64,000 bases of DNA from Acanthaster planci (GCF_001949145.1 NW_019091430.1:101869-165868), one strand, 5' to 3'; counted from the stretch's first letter, positions 54,501 through 64,000 are shown. The notes: generated by a model not told the origin, from the sequence alone. A program made the numbers and translations.

Positions 54501-56950
54501 CGTGGATTATCATTTTCCAGTGGACTTATCCCCCCCAAAAATGCCAGTATTGGGCAACTTGAGAATTCATTCAAAGTGTAAAGTGTGCTTTCTTTCCACC
54601 GCCTCAAACAGAAGCACCCCCCTCATCGGTTTGAAAGAGCCGAGTGGGTCGGGTGTGTTCAATTTGTTGGTAGCGATACGACCATGACGCGTGCATTTCC
54701 TAGTAGTTTGGGCACCTGCAAAATGCAACTCTGACCCTGGGCGTGTTTTGGCGACCACTAACCAGAAACGTGTTTGTGACATCAAAACAGTAACCAGGAA
54801 CTTGTAAAGGGTTGTCCGTAAGAACGACGTATCAGAAATGGTTACATCATTTGACAGAGGCAAGCGTAAGGAAGCAGACGACACAGTAAATGAAAGTAAT
54901 TTTCACTCAATATTCAACATGTTTCTCACCAGTTCCGTTCTCTTTTGTCACATACGTTCTAGAGGAAAATATCTCTTTGATTCGCTGCATGTAGCAACTT
55001 TGCAGTGTACAATTCACTCATCTGAGAGACGACAAAAATTGTCTGTTTATATCCCGCCATTTTGAACAGGCGCTGAACCAACTCCAACCTTCAGTTCTCG
55101 TTCTCTGACCAATGACCAAAGCTGAAACAAGTTATGGTTTGGGCTGCCAAAACACAACCCTGAAAAATATCCGTTGCTAAGAAAATAGAGCCCTCTCTTG
55201 GTCCAGCCGGAGGCCCTAAAGTATTTCATGACGATTAAACTTTTTCGTGTGAAACGTTGTTCAAGATGTTTGACCCATGAATAGAATTCTTGGCAAAGTG
55301 TCGTGGGATTGTAATGAGAAACGTTTCTGTGTTTCTGTTTTATTAAATACCAGAAATACAGGAATCTTTGCACTGCATTGAAATTGGAAATACATGTACA
55401 GATATTCACAGAAATTAGCCTTTAAACATTATAAAGGAAAAAGATTCAAATTCCTGGAACGAACATCAGTTTCTGTCTTGGACTGTGATCATGAATGTCA
55501 GTAACTAATACTGGCTAATTGGAATGTGGTTTTCAAGTCATTCATCCCATGTTGGCCAATCACGCTCATTTTTTCGGCTTTTAGTGACCGGTGCTCTTGA
55601 AATAGTCATACTGTAGCTTGGGTTGAAATAGCACAGGTGCCTATAAAAGCCATTTGCAGGCGTATACGACATTTCTAGTTCTAAGCACACAATTTTCTCC
55701 CAACTACAGCCAGTTGGGTCGAAAATGGCTACTCTTAGCAGAATCCTCGTTTTATTTTTATTCCTCGTCCACAGCCCAATCTAACCAAATACTTCCAAAC
55801 AGCCGAAGTCATTGATCCTCAGCCCAACTGCACGCTGGACAAACGAACCGTGCGTATAGGTTATGAAGGGTTTGCGGACCTTTTCATAGAACTAACCTTT
55901 ACTAAGTCAACTAAGACCTTCGCTTTGACGCAGGTCAGTGCAGCATGGTATCACAGAACCGATACTGGTAAGTCTTCTTTTCCTCTTGAATTCCTATGTC
56001 CTGTTTAATTATTCCGATTCCTTCACTACTCCCATTTCAATTTCAAGTTCCCTTTATTATTTCCTTTCGCTCTTATCGTCGTTTTCTAATAGATTTTCAA
56101 ACGACCTCTCCCTTTCCACTGATGTCGTGTTGTTTTTTTGCTCTTAATTCATTATCTGCGTATTTGTCAATTTGCTGTCGATTCCTGAGACAGTTCCCGT
56201 GACTGTTGTTGTTTTCCCCCATCTGTCCAGATTGTCACTCCCGTTCTCGCTTCCTTTATTCGTTGAAGTTCAAATCTCCAAGTCAGCCGCAAGTTCTCTC
56301 TGACAAGACAGTCATAAGTTTCCTTTGATTGCTCACCTCCAGGCGACACCTCAGAGATAACAAGATTAACAGGACTACGGTCGTCCGATAACCTCTTGCC
56401 GCAGTCCGTGTCTCTCGGATGCTACTACTTCCAAGAAGAAGTATCCATTTCTTTCGACGACTTTATCGTGGACATGAAAGACGTCGCATTTCAGCCGTTT
56501 GCAGGTTACGCCAATAACAGCTACGGGACAGAGTTCACAGATAAGGGCAAGTGCATAACATCACCGTTTTGTCCGCAAAGTTCTTACAATTCAGCCCGAG
56601 AAATTTTCTGTGCATGATAAGGAAAAATCTCTCCATAAAAAAATAAGATTTGCAAGTTAGACAATCTTGCTTATGGTGTTAGCTCAGTAGTTGCTTATGC
56701 TGCTAAAATTATCTGGCTGACTTGCCGCTTAGCCCACCAAATAACAGAATAAAAAGATCATTTAATGGAGGTTTGCTTTACACTTTCGTGCTTTGAAATG
56801 TTACCCACCATTATTTTGTACAATTTACATTTCTTGTTCTTCCCAGTTTGCCAAGTTCCAAGTGGAGTGGGCCATGTCGGCGGTGACGTCATGCGCAACG
56901 TGGTATTGGCGTTCATCTCGAGCACTTTTCTGTTATGGCTTAGGGTCTAA
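33578..56950 (+). CDS. LAMP-type (lysosome-associated membrane glycoprotein-like) protein, single domain
   Basis: The four LAMP-domain exons are firm: 54336-54442, 55775-55967, 56343-56546 and 56847-56950 (stop). All phases agree (0, 1 and 1 at the internal junctions). They encode VEWTVNGTNNAVCMIIKF, PNCTLDKRTVRIGYEGFADL, LGCYYFQEEVSISFDDFIVD, DVAFQPFAGY and VCQVPSG: four cysteines in the C1-C2, C3-C4 arrangement of a LAMP domain, with four N-glycosylation sequons (NGT, NLT, NCT, NNS). The C-terminus is NVVLAFISSTFLLWLRV and stop, a hydrophobic tail with no cytosolic YxxPhi sorting signal, as in a GPI signal or tail anchor. The third intron uses a GC donor (AAGG|GCAAGT). The first exon is inferred: 33578-33629 encodes MAFSGAWALVLPLALFV, a signal peptide, and ends in phase 1 at GTAGGT, which the 54336 exon requires. 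Total about 219 residues. An alternative first exon could lie in the 54047-54279 gap. Confidence 0.55.
33630..35509. other. Putative LAMP-like intron 1, first part; no gene seen
   Basis: A+T-rich, with TACATGTA palindromes around 33797-33817. Short ORFs (33858-34100, 34784-34996, 35270-35575) have no signature. Confidence 0.45.
36019..36779. repeat. Foldback arms with oligomeric AT-rich array (element X1)
   Basis: Left arm 36019-36240 and right arm ~36490-36779 are reverse complements (outer end GCTGTATAAATACCATTCA; then GCGAAGGATGACCTTTAAAT). The inner parts are many diverged copies of a ~20-24 base unit, AAAAGAACAATTTGAACAATG, on one arm and its complement on the other. Confidence 0.8.
36787..37312 (+). 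pseudogene. Element X C2H2 / acidic / coiled-coil protein, broken
   Basis: Reads KPYACHQCDKCFRWQFNLER with MENIHVE, a C2H2-like finger in which the first zinc His is replaced by Gln. An acidic run follows (SVEEVDDETLDEDSSDLEDN), then AYQDWLAEARETNKEMRDEK, stop, VDEGTDEDQARQKANRKTLW, AVKQDVFDNYKEFLSSYLYL and RETETHKDIVDDLDGKT. At least three in-frame stops or shifts are present. The same protein, independently damaged, is encoded on the minus strand of copy 2 (44932-45400), where the first zinc His is retained. Conservation of the reading frame between two damaged copies implies a functional ancestor. Family not recognised. A DNA-binding accessory protein or a regulator is possible. Confidence 0.6.
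38087..41249. other. Unannotated; G-runs and one CpG-rich patch
   Basis: 38280-38320 has a G-run then GGGTTCGAACAAACCCC. 38531-38560 is GT/T-rich. 38720-38830 is a CpG-rich patch (CCGCCGCCGCGGCCGGCC). 39608-39625 has a C-run. No exon or transposon domain was recognised. Confidence 0.45.
41250..42080 (-). pseudogene. LINE reverse transcriptase fragment (L2/CR1 group)
   Basis: On the minus strand: IIDNGIIPQLWKSSVNIPVP, then YFLSVFIDLSSALNTIVLNL (the xDxSSAFNTI region), SPVPQRCVISQILFSLYTSD, VIVKYADDIVLSGFLQDNAE (catalytic YADD box) and FDSHHLFLNVNKTKEITFSF. These are successive RT blocks of an L2/Rex-like LINE, in shifted frames with stops. 5' and 3' parts are missing. Confidence 0.85.
42180..42370. 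other. CpG/GCGACG-rich patch
   Basis: Dense GCGACG/CGACGCG words (about 42198-42350), unlike the A+T-rich surroundings. It resembles the termini of some DNA transposons, but no inverted partner was found. The adjacent 42381-42450 repeats 15838-15905. Confidence 0.4.
43865..44917 (+). mobile_element. Penelope-like element, 5'-truncated, with target duplication
   Basis: Inserted in element X copy 2. AAATTTATCAGCAT (43851-43864) before and AAATTTACCAGCAT (44918-44931) after are the same 14-bp target site with one mismatch. In uninterrupted copy 1 this site occurs once (~37258-37272 on the other strand). The element retains the end of the RT linker and the GIY-YIG endonuclease. It is 1.05 kb and therefore heavily 5'-truncated, and ends in a T-run. 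Confidence 0.85.
43892..44781 (+). pseudogene. Penelope-like RT C-terminus and GIY-YIG endonuclease
   Basis: Open from 43892: CYLQYQSSHPLKCKNSIRFS, QFLRLRRICSS, LLGFFHQRGYPPAIIDTAFN, RDRIPLVLTHHPRN, RCNTCPYINSL (CxxC linker) and CITSNVVY. Then one in-frame TGA (44357-44359), in place of an expected Cys, and RRYDKLYIGETKRCLCDRFA with EHL, the GIY-YIG core. After further damage the last part reads LRKASSDVQRKELKQRVIFE with LGTLHPGGRNVDFSAF. The domain order is that of Penelope-like elements with a C-terminal endonuclease. Confidence 0.88.
44932..45400 (-). pseudogene. Element X C2H2/acidic protein, copy 2, broken
   Basis: Minus-strand counterpart of 36787-37312: CHQCDKCF, NLE, HMENIHVEEESDMNEV, VEEVDDETSDEECSELEDNA, WLAEARETN and further damaged segments. 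The zinc-ligand His missing in copy 1 is present here. The 3' part of the gene continues on the other side of the Penelope insertion (43790-43850). Confidence 0.6.
45415..45571 (+). mobile_element. MITE-2, copy 1
   Basis: 157 bp with inverted ends ATATGGGACGGAGAGGACCC / ATATGGGACGGAGGGGTACC. Inner words are CTTTGTGTTAGTCATTGTTT and AACAATAGTCTA. Copies at 48572-48744 and 48896-49050 (inverted). It is non-coding. Confidence 0.8.
45572..46184. other. Unannotated spacer
   Basis: A+T-rich, nothing recognised between MITE-2 and MITE-1 copies. Confidence 0.45.
46185..46616 (+). mobile_element. MITE-1, copy 2
   Basis: 432 bp, same structure as 25704-26141, with TA duplications at 46183-46184 and 46617-46618 and ends TAGGTGGATTTC / TAGAAGGATCCC. 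Confidence 0.87.
46617..47769. other. Unannotated; short inverted/direct repeat of CACATTTGTG..TTCGTGAAA
   Basis: TTTTCACGAAGAGGCACA (~46667) is inverted at TGTGCTTCTTCGTGAAAAC (~46866) and repeated directly at ~46933, possibly a small MITE. No gene recognised. Confidence 0.4.
47829..48890 (+). mobile_element. Element X, copy 3 (deleted derivative)
   Basis: 47829-48063 is an oligomeric TTTTTATTGCTCAAATTGCT array like the foldback arms of copy 1, joined directly to 48064-48560, which matches 37340-37825 of copy 1 (AACAAACTTCTGGTAATCACC; AATCCCCAACTGACGTCATG). After MITE-2 copy 2 the match continues at 48745-48890. The C2H2 gene is entirely missing, so this is an internal-deletion derivative. 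Confidence 0.7.
48572..48744 (+). mobile_element. MITE-2, copy 2
   Basis: Ends ATATGGGGCGAAGAGAACCC and GGCCCCATAT. It interrupts element X copy 3. Confidence 0.78.
48896..49050 (-). mobile_element. MITE-2, copy 3
   Basis: Inverted relative to copies 1 and 2 (CCAATCCCTATACACATTCC; AATGACCAACACAAAGCAGG). It lies between element X copy 3 and repeat R. Confidence 0.78.
49066..52008 (-). repeat. Repeat R, inverted partner of repeat L
   Basis: Reverse complement of 12770-15252 (see that entry), about 460 bp longer. Much of the extra length is an extra inverted copy of one segment at 51362-51505. Four ATTGG boxes of the CCAAT array survive near its left end. Confidence 0.75.
51362..51860. repeat. 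Large hairpin inside repeat R (~140-bp arms)
   Basis: 51362-51505 is the reverse complement of ~51727-51860 (GATGTACATGATATATTGTG; GGCTAATGTTAATG.AACGC; AATATTTCAGTTATTCCATC). Repeat L carries this segment only once, so the second arm is a local inverted duplication. Confidence 0.8.
52009..54046. other. Unannotated part of the putative LAMP-like intron 1
   Basis: No exon or recognised repeat. An ORF at 52027-52326 (minus) has no signature. Confidence 0.4.
54047..54279. other. Assembly gap (233 N)
   Basis: Immediately upstream of the first LAMP-domain exon. Could hide an alternative upstream exon. Confidence 0.99.
54336..56950 (+). CDS. LAMP-like domain exons (firm part of the gene)
   Basis: This is the part of the gene that stands whether or not the distant signal-peptide exon at 33578 is accepted. 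Acceptors are TCATCTTTTTAGCAG, CCTCGTCCACAG, CACCTCCAG and GTTCTTCCCAG. Domain-level similarity to the membrane-proximal LAMP domain is in cysteine spacing and in the sequence around the QPF motif after C3. LAMP proteins coat the luminal face of lysosomal membranes. With only one domain and no lysosomal tail signal, location here could instead be the cell surface. Confidence 0.7.
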
Positions 56951-59110
56951 CAAAATCAACACCAAAAGTGCCATACTTTCAGGTAAATTAACTGTGCGTA
57001 GCATTTGGAATTAGACCTCGCTGAGGGCTTTAATAGAGAAACGACTTGTCTAGCGTCACCGTGTGGCCCTGTGTTTGTTTCAGACGCTGCTTAGTTAGCA
57101 ATAGTTGACATTAAGTTTTATTGGAGACTTTGTCACCAACTTCTTGTCAAGACACGGGTTCCTATGCACCGTTGTCATTTTATATTTCGGCGCTCGTAGA
57201 CTAGTACATGTATTGGTAACACGTTTGAACTCTCTTTGATATATAAATTAGTTTATTAGGTTGAGTGCATTCGATTAGTTTATACGGGGCAACCATGACC
57301 AGGTAATGGCTGTGTTTGCCCACGGACGTCACATAAAAAATCTGGACTCGCAAAGCCTTTTACCGAATGAAGCCACCGGCGGCCATTTTACTTGCGATTA
57401 CATAGGCGATGGTTGGCTCGCTTGCCCAGGGGTGGATCCAGGAAGTTTTGCAGGGGGGGAGGCCGGGGATTTTTCATTGTCTCAGTTTTGCAGACAAGCG
57501 GAAATGAAGATGAAACATTACATGACATTTGTGGTCTCAGAGCGGGGGGTCGACCACCTACCCCCTCCCCTTCCCGATCTGGCGCCTGTTTCTATTTTTT
57601 TTATTAAAAATGGTGAGCAAGCTTTTGTATAACGTTGTATTCGCCTTGTTAGGAGGGCCGGTCGGTGGCCTGAATGACCAGTAAGGGCCTCTTAAGGGCT
57701 TCAGGTCCAGATCTTTTTATTTGAAGTGCGTGCGTGCGTGCGTACCGTGTCAAACAAATAAGACAAGGGGACGAGGCTAAACTCCTAGTCAACTTGTTGA
57801 AGCGACTGTAATGCCAAATAAAAGTTCATTGTTATTAATGAATAGCTATTAACGCATGAAAGATGTTGATACATGTACACTTAGTGAACAGTTTAGATCG
57901 ATAAATTAGTGTACCAAGGTAGCTGAGTGGATGAGACCGCTTATACATCGATGGGTTTTATAATACCTGGTAAATTGTCAGCAAAAGTGACTCGTACAAA
58001 CTGTTAAAGTGTAGCTGCAATGAATATTTCTTCGACACACGTTTTTTGCATGTTTGTACTTTTCTTCAATGTGTGAAAACTGTACACACTCCTATTTGGT
58101 TAAATGCATTGAAAAGTGCACACTTTCAATCAAAATTATCCATGTTTTCTCGGAAAACTGAGGGCACTGTCGCAGTGAGGTCATCTGAAGAAGACATGAT
58201 TCAGTGCAAAGGTATTTCTGTACAAATTGTGAACCCAGAAGTTACCAACTAAAAATATTTCTGAAAGAGGGAATAATGGTTTCCAATTACTATGCTCATA
58301 AACAACAATGAATCAGCAAAGAAGAAAAAACTTAATCCAGGAAAATCTACAAAAACGCAGGAGATCTGTTGTGTACAAACCTATGTAACATCGAGGCTTC
58401 TTCCTGAGATGACATCACAATTTGGTCATGAATATGAAAACCAAAAAGGCATTAAACTACCATTTGAAATAGGGAAATTAAAGTTGAAAATAAGGTTTAC
58501 TGAGGCACAAAGGTGCATTTTACAGGTTTTTAATCAAAAACATTAATTGCAGCTACACCCTTTAAAGGTCACGTCCCCCATCAACTCACGTATGTTTTGC
58601 TTCCATCTGACATACGGTATTTGTAATGTGAAAGAATTGTGGCGGTTACGTGGCCCTATCAAGCCATAATTTTTGGAAAAGCTCTTGGCAACTTGCCTTC
58701 TCTCTTAAGAACCTGTTTACCACACTTCAAAAAATATTCAAACAGAAATCTCACGTTACTTGTACTCACAGACACCATTGTTGTTTCTCAGCTGCTAAAC
58801 TTCCATGTAATGATAGTAGAGTGCAGATGTGCATAAAACTTGAACAGGGCTTAAATAGTCTGGCGCAGCGCTAACATACGATTTAGGTCTTTAATAGTTA
58901 TCAGGACACAACTCCAGACTGGTTCCGCAAAGATTACTCGACACAGACTACATATTTACGCGGCGGGTTCCAGAGGGATTTTTTAATGCAACCAAAAAAT
59001 ACTACGAAACGGCAGCGAGGTGAATACTCACCACTCTTAAATACGTCATCTGGTGACGTATGACGCACTCCGATTTGTTCATAAATACTTATGAGGTGTG
59101 GTAACTGTTA
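56951..59110. other. 3' flank of the LAMP-like gene, unannotated
   Basis: 57427-57570 has G-runs and words (AGGGGTGGATCCAGGA) often seen at edges of hAT-like non-autonomous elements; no inverted partner found. A short (TGCG)n run is at ~57730. 57912-57945 contains GGTAGCTGAGTGGATGAGAC, which fits a polymerase III A box, but no B box follows at the right distance, so at most a tRNA-derived SINE head. Confidence 0.4.
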
Positions 59111-59260
59111 TAGAGTACCAAAGTGTGACGTCATTTAGAACCAGTTGATGTCGTACAATTGAAGGGAGTACGCGCACACGTCGGTTCACGCATGGGTACT
59201 CCTGCTATTAAACGCTTTTACACTCATAAGTGTGTGTGACGTTTTCACTTTGGTACTCTA
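59111..59260. mobile_element. MITE-3, 150 bp with perfect 15-bp ends
   Basis: TAGAGTACCAAAGTG at 59111 and its exact complement ending at 59260, with ACGTCA shared just inside. TA precedes the left end but is not duplicated on the right. Next to it (59265-59330) is a fragment similar to the inside of MITE-1 (CACTTCAGTTTAAACCACGC). Confidence 0.75.
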
Positions 59261-59491
59261 CCCTGTTTGTAAGTGTGACGTCACTTCAGTTTAAACCACG
59301 CCCATTTCATATGTGCACCGCACCTAGGGTTACATGCGTTGGTCGCCGTTTATATGGAACCATTGAACCGGTAGTTAACGCGCAACTTCAGCGATCGTCC
59401 AATGGGAGCCGGCAAATCGTGGTGCGTCCGCCTTTGTGACGAAGTCACAAACTGTATTACCCGTGCGCAGTGTACGCGCAAAGTTCTGGAA

Positions 59492-59895
59492 TAGAGAGAT
59501 ACGACGCTTTTTAGCGTCGATTTGCGCACTTCTGGGTTTGAATAAGAGGCTGTGTGTGTCAGCTTCAATTCTTAAAGGCGAATAAAAGTTGCGAGTGAAA
59601 ACACAAACTACATAAAGGTGTGTTAATTTCAGACTTTTCATGCTGCAATTTTTTGTGGAAGAGTCTTTCAGGATGACTCAACACGTAAAATCAACAGAAA
59701 AAAACAAAGGCAATTAACCGCGAACTAACGGGTGCATGTATAGTAGGCGTGGTTTAAACTGAAGTGGCGTAACACTTACGAAGCGGATGCTGCATGACTG
59801 TGTCGACTCCACAGGCGCGTGCGACGACTGAGTTCAACACAGAAAGCCTCGATTTCGATGCAGATATGCGACGGTGCTAATATTAAATCCTTCTA
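59492..59895 (-). mobile_element. MITE-1, copy 3 (inverted, worn ends)
   Basis: 404 bp; the reverse complement matches 25704-26141 and 46185-46616. Ends TAGAGAGATACGACGC and AATCCTTCTA are recognisable, but the TA duplication is lost. Confidence 0.8.
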
Positions 59896-60297
59896 TCCTG
59901 TGTGGCGAGCGCGTGGACAGTTCCATTATCAAAATAGGGGTGTTATAGCCGTACAAAGTCTGTCAATACGTGACTCATTATTGTTGTATACTTTTTACAC
60001 GTGCTAGGTTTTCAGTCACGGACAAATATTTAACTACTTAGTACACATTGAAGACACTAATTATCTCACTATAAGAAAGCTGGTAAAACAAACTTTGTAT
60101 TCATCGAAACAACTTTCACGGTAACTTAGAGGGTTTGAAACGACGAACCTAGGGAACGAGGCAAGCTGTTGGAAATTTACTGATTTTCCTGTTCCCCTGC
60201 AAAACTGCTTGGCGCACCAAAAAGTGTTTGCTGTTGTATTCGTTTCTAATTTTTAAGTGGAATTGTCAGTTCTCTATAAAAAGACTTTATAATCTTG

Positions 60298-60466
60298 ATT
60301 TTTCCTGTACATTCGAGATTGCCGTTTCTTAGTATGTACATTGAACATCGGTACGTGTTTTACAAATGAACAGGTTGGCTCCAAGAACACTAACAGTGTA
60401 ATTCACACTACTGTCATGGAAGGGGGCATACTAAGAAAACGGCAATCTCGTGCGCACAGGAAAATT
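60298..60466. mobile_element. Palindromic MITE, ~169 bp
   Basis: CGAGATTGCCGTTTCTTAGT at 60314 and its complement (ending 60450) form arms with one single-base gap. Weaker similarity extends outward through TTTTCCTGT on both sides. Confidence 0.7.
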
Positions 60467-60794
60467 TAATGTTGCGACCATCGGATGACCATGGGACAAT
60501 GTTATATGCACCCTGTGTCGGGTAGGAAGGTCTGCCAAATGACGAGTTACGAATAGCAAAGGCCGGGTTGGACGATACACAATACAAACTTTGAGACAGG
60601 AGTCAGATATCCCACCATACAGGGAACTAATTAAAACAATTTAATTATTGATTGGCTCTCAAAAACTTGAAGATTGACTGAGAAAAGAATGAATACCGAA
60701 TCTGACAAACATTCCCACACTGTGAACAGTGATAATATACAATGACTTTCAAATGTTCATTACCAGATGATAGATTAGAAACCCCTATGAATAT

Positions 60795-60916
60795 CTGAAT
60801 TTATACAGTATAATTACTGTATTGTACAGTATAATTATATAATAATAATTATACAGTATAATTATATAATAATATAGTATATTAATAGTAATGGTTATAT
60901 AGTATAATAATAGTTC
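60795..60916. repeat. AT-rich simple repeat
   Basis: Irregular tandem TATACAGTATAATTATATAA units. Confidence 0.85.
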
Positions 60917-61389
60917 AGCTAGCCCAAGTGTAAGTTCTTAATCTGATTGACTCTGTTTAGTTCCATTCATGTCAGTTCAGATCCCCAAACGCCAAGCTAA
61001 ATCTCTTGGCCGATGTCAAGCACACCATGAAAACACCCAAATGAAGCAATATAACCAAGAGACCAACCCAGGGTTTAGTTCTACAACGATAGTATAGTGC
61101 TACATGCACATCATGTGGGAGTGTAATACTTCGACCAAGTGACTAAACGTAGAAGTTCGCCGCGAATCCAGTCGACAAATCAACGATAAAATACACATTT
61201 TTATAACCAAAATATGTACCCAAGACTCACACAGAGACTAAAGTGGTAATGTGGGCCGGTGGTTAGGCAGGAAGTGCCCTATTCAGCTATTAAAATTATG
61301 CATTTTGTACGAGGAAAATATCTTACAGTATCTTATCTACAACAAGAGGTTTAAGTTCAGAAGTTAGTATCACACATGGACGTATTCTT
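60917..61389. other. Unannotated spacer
   Basis: Nothing recognised. Confidence 0.4.
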
Positions 61390-61854
61390 GTGCGCTTACG
61401 CGACGTACTTTGCCTTGGCTTACGTGACAATCTGTCTCTCTCTGGCAGGAGTTTTTTCTGTCAGCATGTAAGTTCACTCTTGCCGTCAACTTTTGCAGCT
61501 TTTGTTTCGTTTATCGTTATGCATGATTCTGGCCTGTTCACATTGATAGATTTGTTTTGTAGCATGTGTGGGCCAAGTTTTGGCTCCAAGTCAGGTACAA
61601 AATGGTCATTTGGACCGATTTTGCTTGTCGCGTGGTCATTAAAGTTTCGTAGAAAGTTTGGCCATGTGACTCATGCACATGCACGGAGCATAACGACTGT
61701 TCCACGTTGCACTCAACGACTATTGCGTGTCCCTGAAATGTTCTATTGTGGTCTCTTCACAGCTGAACTCTGTAGAGAGAGCAGGTTGCATAAGTGTCCT
61801 TATGATTTTTGTCTTTTAGTCTTACCCTTTTGTCCATTTTGTCATATCTTGTGA
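61390..61854 (+). other. 154-codon ORF, no recognised family
   Basis: An unusually long open frame for this non-coding stretch, Cys- and Ser-rich with hydrophobic blocks (LLPSTFAAFVSFIVMHDSGL; LLVLPFCPFCHIL). I see no domain, no splice context that clearly links it to a neighbour and no repeat copy elsewhere in the window. It could be chance. Confidence 0.2.
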
Positions 61855-64000
61855 CTAAACATTTTACTCTTACAATTATCAGAGCATAAGCTTCTTTCTG
61901 CACCACTGGTCAATCAATCCATATCAATTATTTTATCATTGTCAAACTCCATTTATTGGTGTCCACAATTGTGTGGATTTTCTCTACCTTAATAATATTG
62001 GGGCAGTCCTAAATTTCTCAATTTGATTTCAAATAGAAATAAACCAGATCTGATATACAGTGAGAATAATTCCTTGTGCCAATTTTTGATCTTTATTTGG
62101 AGTACCTTAATCACCGGAGAGATCAATCCCTAACTTAAAACTTACGCGTACCCCACCACCGTAGGGTATCAGCACCCCACGTATGAGCGTGACATTAAGA
62201 TTACGGTGTTTTATAATAGACCTGATTTGAATTGAATATAAAGTCGCTCTACAGAGCACTTAAATTCCACTTAAATTAGAAACTAATTGCAAAAATGATT
62301 TAATGGGATTCTCTGAAGAAAAAAAAAAACAAAGCCAGAAAACCTGAGAGAAAATGAACATCAAAGTCCGACCCCTGTACATTTTCAATGGCCCGCTCAC
62401 ACCTCTTGCCGCCAGGCCATTTGTGTGCATGCCTGCATAATTATGAATTTATTAGTAAACAGGTCTAACATTCAATAGGTACGCCGGACTTGCTACTCAG
62501 TTGTGTCTGCAGTGGCATTCAGTTGCATTCCTAGCCTTTGTAGTGATCGTACCCGATGGCATTGTAATGAATATGCATATTAAATCAGTCAAGCATGTCT
62601 ATCACGTGCGGCTCCCCAACCACCGCCCATGATGTGGCAGTTTTGCGTGCAGTACCAACCAATGAGGTCGTCTTGCTCTTCTTTCCGTGTGACCACCGTT
62701 GCAAGGCTCAATTCACTGCCATCATGCCGCTGTATCGTTGGCTGTACTACACTTTTAACACATGACAGGTTGCATGCCTTTAAAAACCACAAGTGGGAAA
62801 GTAAAGTCTTACACAGTAAAGAAAAAAATTAAGTAAAACAATTCAGTGTAGTTTGGGCTATTGACAAGTTTCAGAAGTAATGACCGGTAGTAATATCCTC
62901 TAAGGCCCACTCCGAACGTCGAACTTCTATCGTTTCTTACTCCAAATATGATCAAAAATTTGAAATAGAAGCACAGCAGAAAGGCAACGTTTAAAGCAGC
63001 CTGTCCGTAAGATCAACAGATCTTGCCGTTTTAAATGGCAGAAACTACAGTCGCACGGCTTCCATCGACGAATGTCTCCCTTATTATTCTCTTTGCACAT
63101 CGCAAATTAGAAATTTAGTACAGTAGTATAAGAATCATAATTATAAAATTGAACCTGCATCTGCTAACTTTTTTGGGTTCTTTCAGCTTTAAAATGAAGT
63201 AGCAGTGCACACGGAATATAACTACTGAGTCATGTGAATTTTCTGTGAAGCCACGAGAGGCGTGTATATTGGTAATTTGCACCTACCTTTCACATTGAAA
63301 CTACATATATTGACTAAAAGTTCCCGAAGTGGAATAATTCCTTGCGTGCTAATTTCCTCCCGGTTGGCATTTTATTGTCAACTACTGCTCAACAGTTGGG
63401 AAATTACCGGGGCTCCTCCATCTGTTAACAATTTTCTATTGAACTTGAAAACCATTTACTAACAGACATGTCCCACATGTTTGTAATAGTGGATTCTTCA
63501 AATTCTGTAACCATCGTTGAGAGATGTACAGCAGAAACACCAACACTGGCCATTTTTGCTACAGTAATCTGTAATCTACTTTAAATCTGTAGAGACAAAT
63601 GTTCAACCTTTGCATTTAGAGATATGGGAACTTTTCTAACTGCTTTTTGCTGAAACTCACTTCTAATGTCAGAGTGGAAAAATTAATGGGTTGTTCTTGA
63701 ACCCGAAATGTCCATTTCAAATTTTATTCAGCAACAAATTTAACCTACCTTTTTAAAACCGAACACCAACAGAAGCAGCAGGAGTCATTAACAATCCAAT
63801 ACTGTAAAACTGATTGTTGACGGAGTATACGCTTCCTTCTTGCAGAAAGACATACGATGCCCTACGTGAAAACTTCGGGGATGGGGCATGTTCCCAAGGC
63901 CCTCCACCATCACTATGAAAGACGACAGTGTTTTGTTTACAGTTACTAGGAAAGTAAACAACATTTTGCTTTGAAACTCTGCTAACTTGGTTTTTGGATC
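61855..64000. other. Unannotated right end
   Basis: No gene recognised. 63842-63950, after TTCTTGCAG, could be an exon of a gene beyond the window, but no frame gives a family signature. Confidence 0.35.

Noticed and set aside
55725-55795. Apparent signal-peptide start MATLSRILVLFLFLVHS after a TATAAAA at ~55643, directly before the second LAMP exon.
   Set aside because: Its frame runs into a stop right after the exon boundary, and the pyrimidine-rich stretch that encodes the hydrophobic run is the polypyrimidine tract of the CCTCGTCCACAG acceptor. The upstream exon at 54336 supplies the missing first half of the LAMP domain.
57905-57975. Possible tRNA gene with A box GGTAGCTGAGTGG.
   Set aside because: No B box, and arms do not pair into a cloverleaf; at best a SINE head.
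1-64000. CRISPR arrays, operons, prokaryotic promoters, riboswitches.
   Set aside because: None seen. Spliced genes and eukaryotic retroelements make them inapplicable.

Overview
The window is eukaryotic and intron-bearing. It holds a few host genes in a dense field of decayed mobile elements. Small exons with canonical splice sites, 5' gene ends spread over kilobases, and the mix of transposon classes (DIRS, Ngaro-like, Penelope with GIY-YIG, L2/CR1-type LINEs with a 2A-like leader, many MITEs) point to a marine invertebrate deuterostome. A lancelet (Branchiostoma) is my best guess, on general resemblance only; a hemichordate, echinoderm or other marine invertebrate is not excluded. Two N gaps (27180-27204 and 54047-54279) mark a draft assembly.

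Layout. 1-5890: the 5' end of a minus-strand NUP160 (nuclear pore Y-complex) gene, four coding exons, running off the left edge. 6213-8312: a decayed DIRS element with inverted terminal repeats, internal complementary region, RNase H and tyrosine recombinase. 9095-9612: about four copies of a ~140-bp repeat. 9720-10770: 5' half of a LINE on the minus strand. 12770-15252: repeat L, whose inverted copy R lies at 49066-52008. 16070-18800 and 26790-30800: a segmental duplication carrying two copies (A and B) of an unrecognised single-pass membrane protein gene, both minus strand. Between them lie a decayed Ngaro-like element (20650-24555), a LINE 3' end and a MITE. 32669-32886: remnant of a zinc-binding (CxxC) protein.

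33578-56950: probably one plus-strand gene for a small LAMP-type protein. Its signal-peptide exon (33578-33629) is compatible in phase with the four exons at 54336-56950. The implied 20.7-kb first intron contains three copies of an unclassified element, here called X, with long terminal inverted repeats, oligomeric AT-rich arrays and a C2H2/acidic ORF. It also holds a Penelope-like element inserted in one X copy, a LINE RT fragment, several MITEs and repeat R. 57000-64000 is mostly non-coding with MITEs, an AT-rich simple repeat and one unexplained 154-codon ORF.

The host genes (NUP160, membrane genes A/B, LAMP-like) have no evident functional link. The main story is genome dynamics: tandem gene duplication, in-frame 40-residue repeat expansion in copy B, and nested transposition. 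The least explained items are element X, the A/B gene pair and the L/R inverted repeats with their CCAAT-box array.
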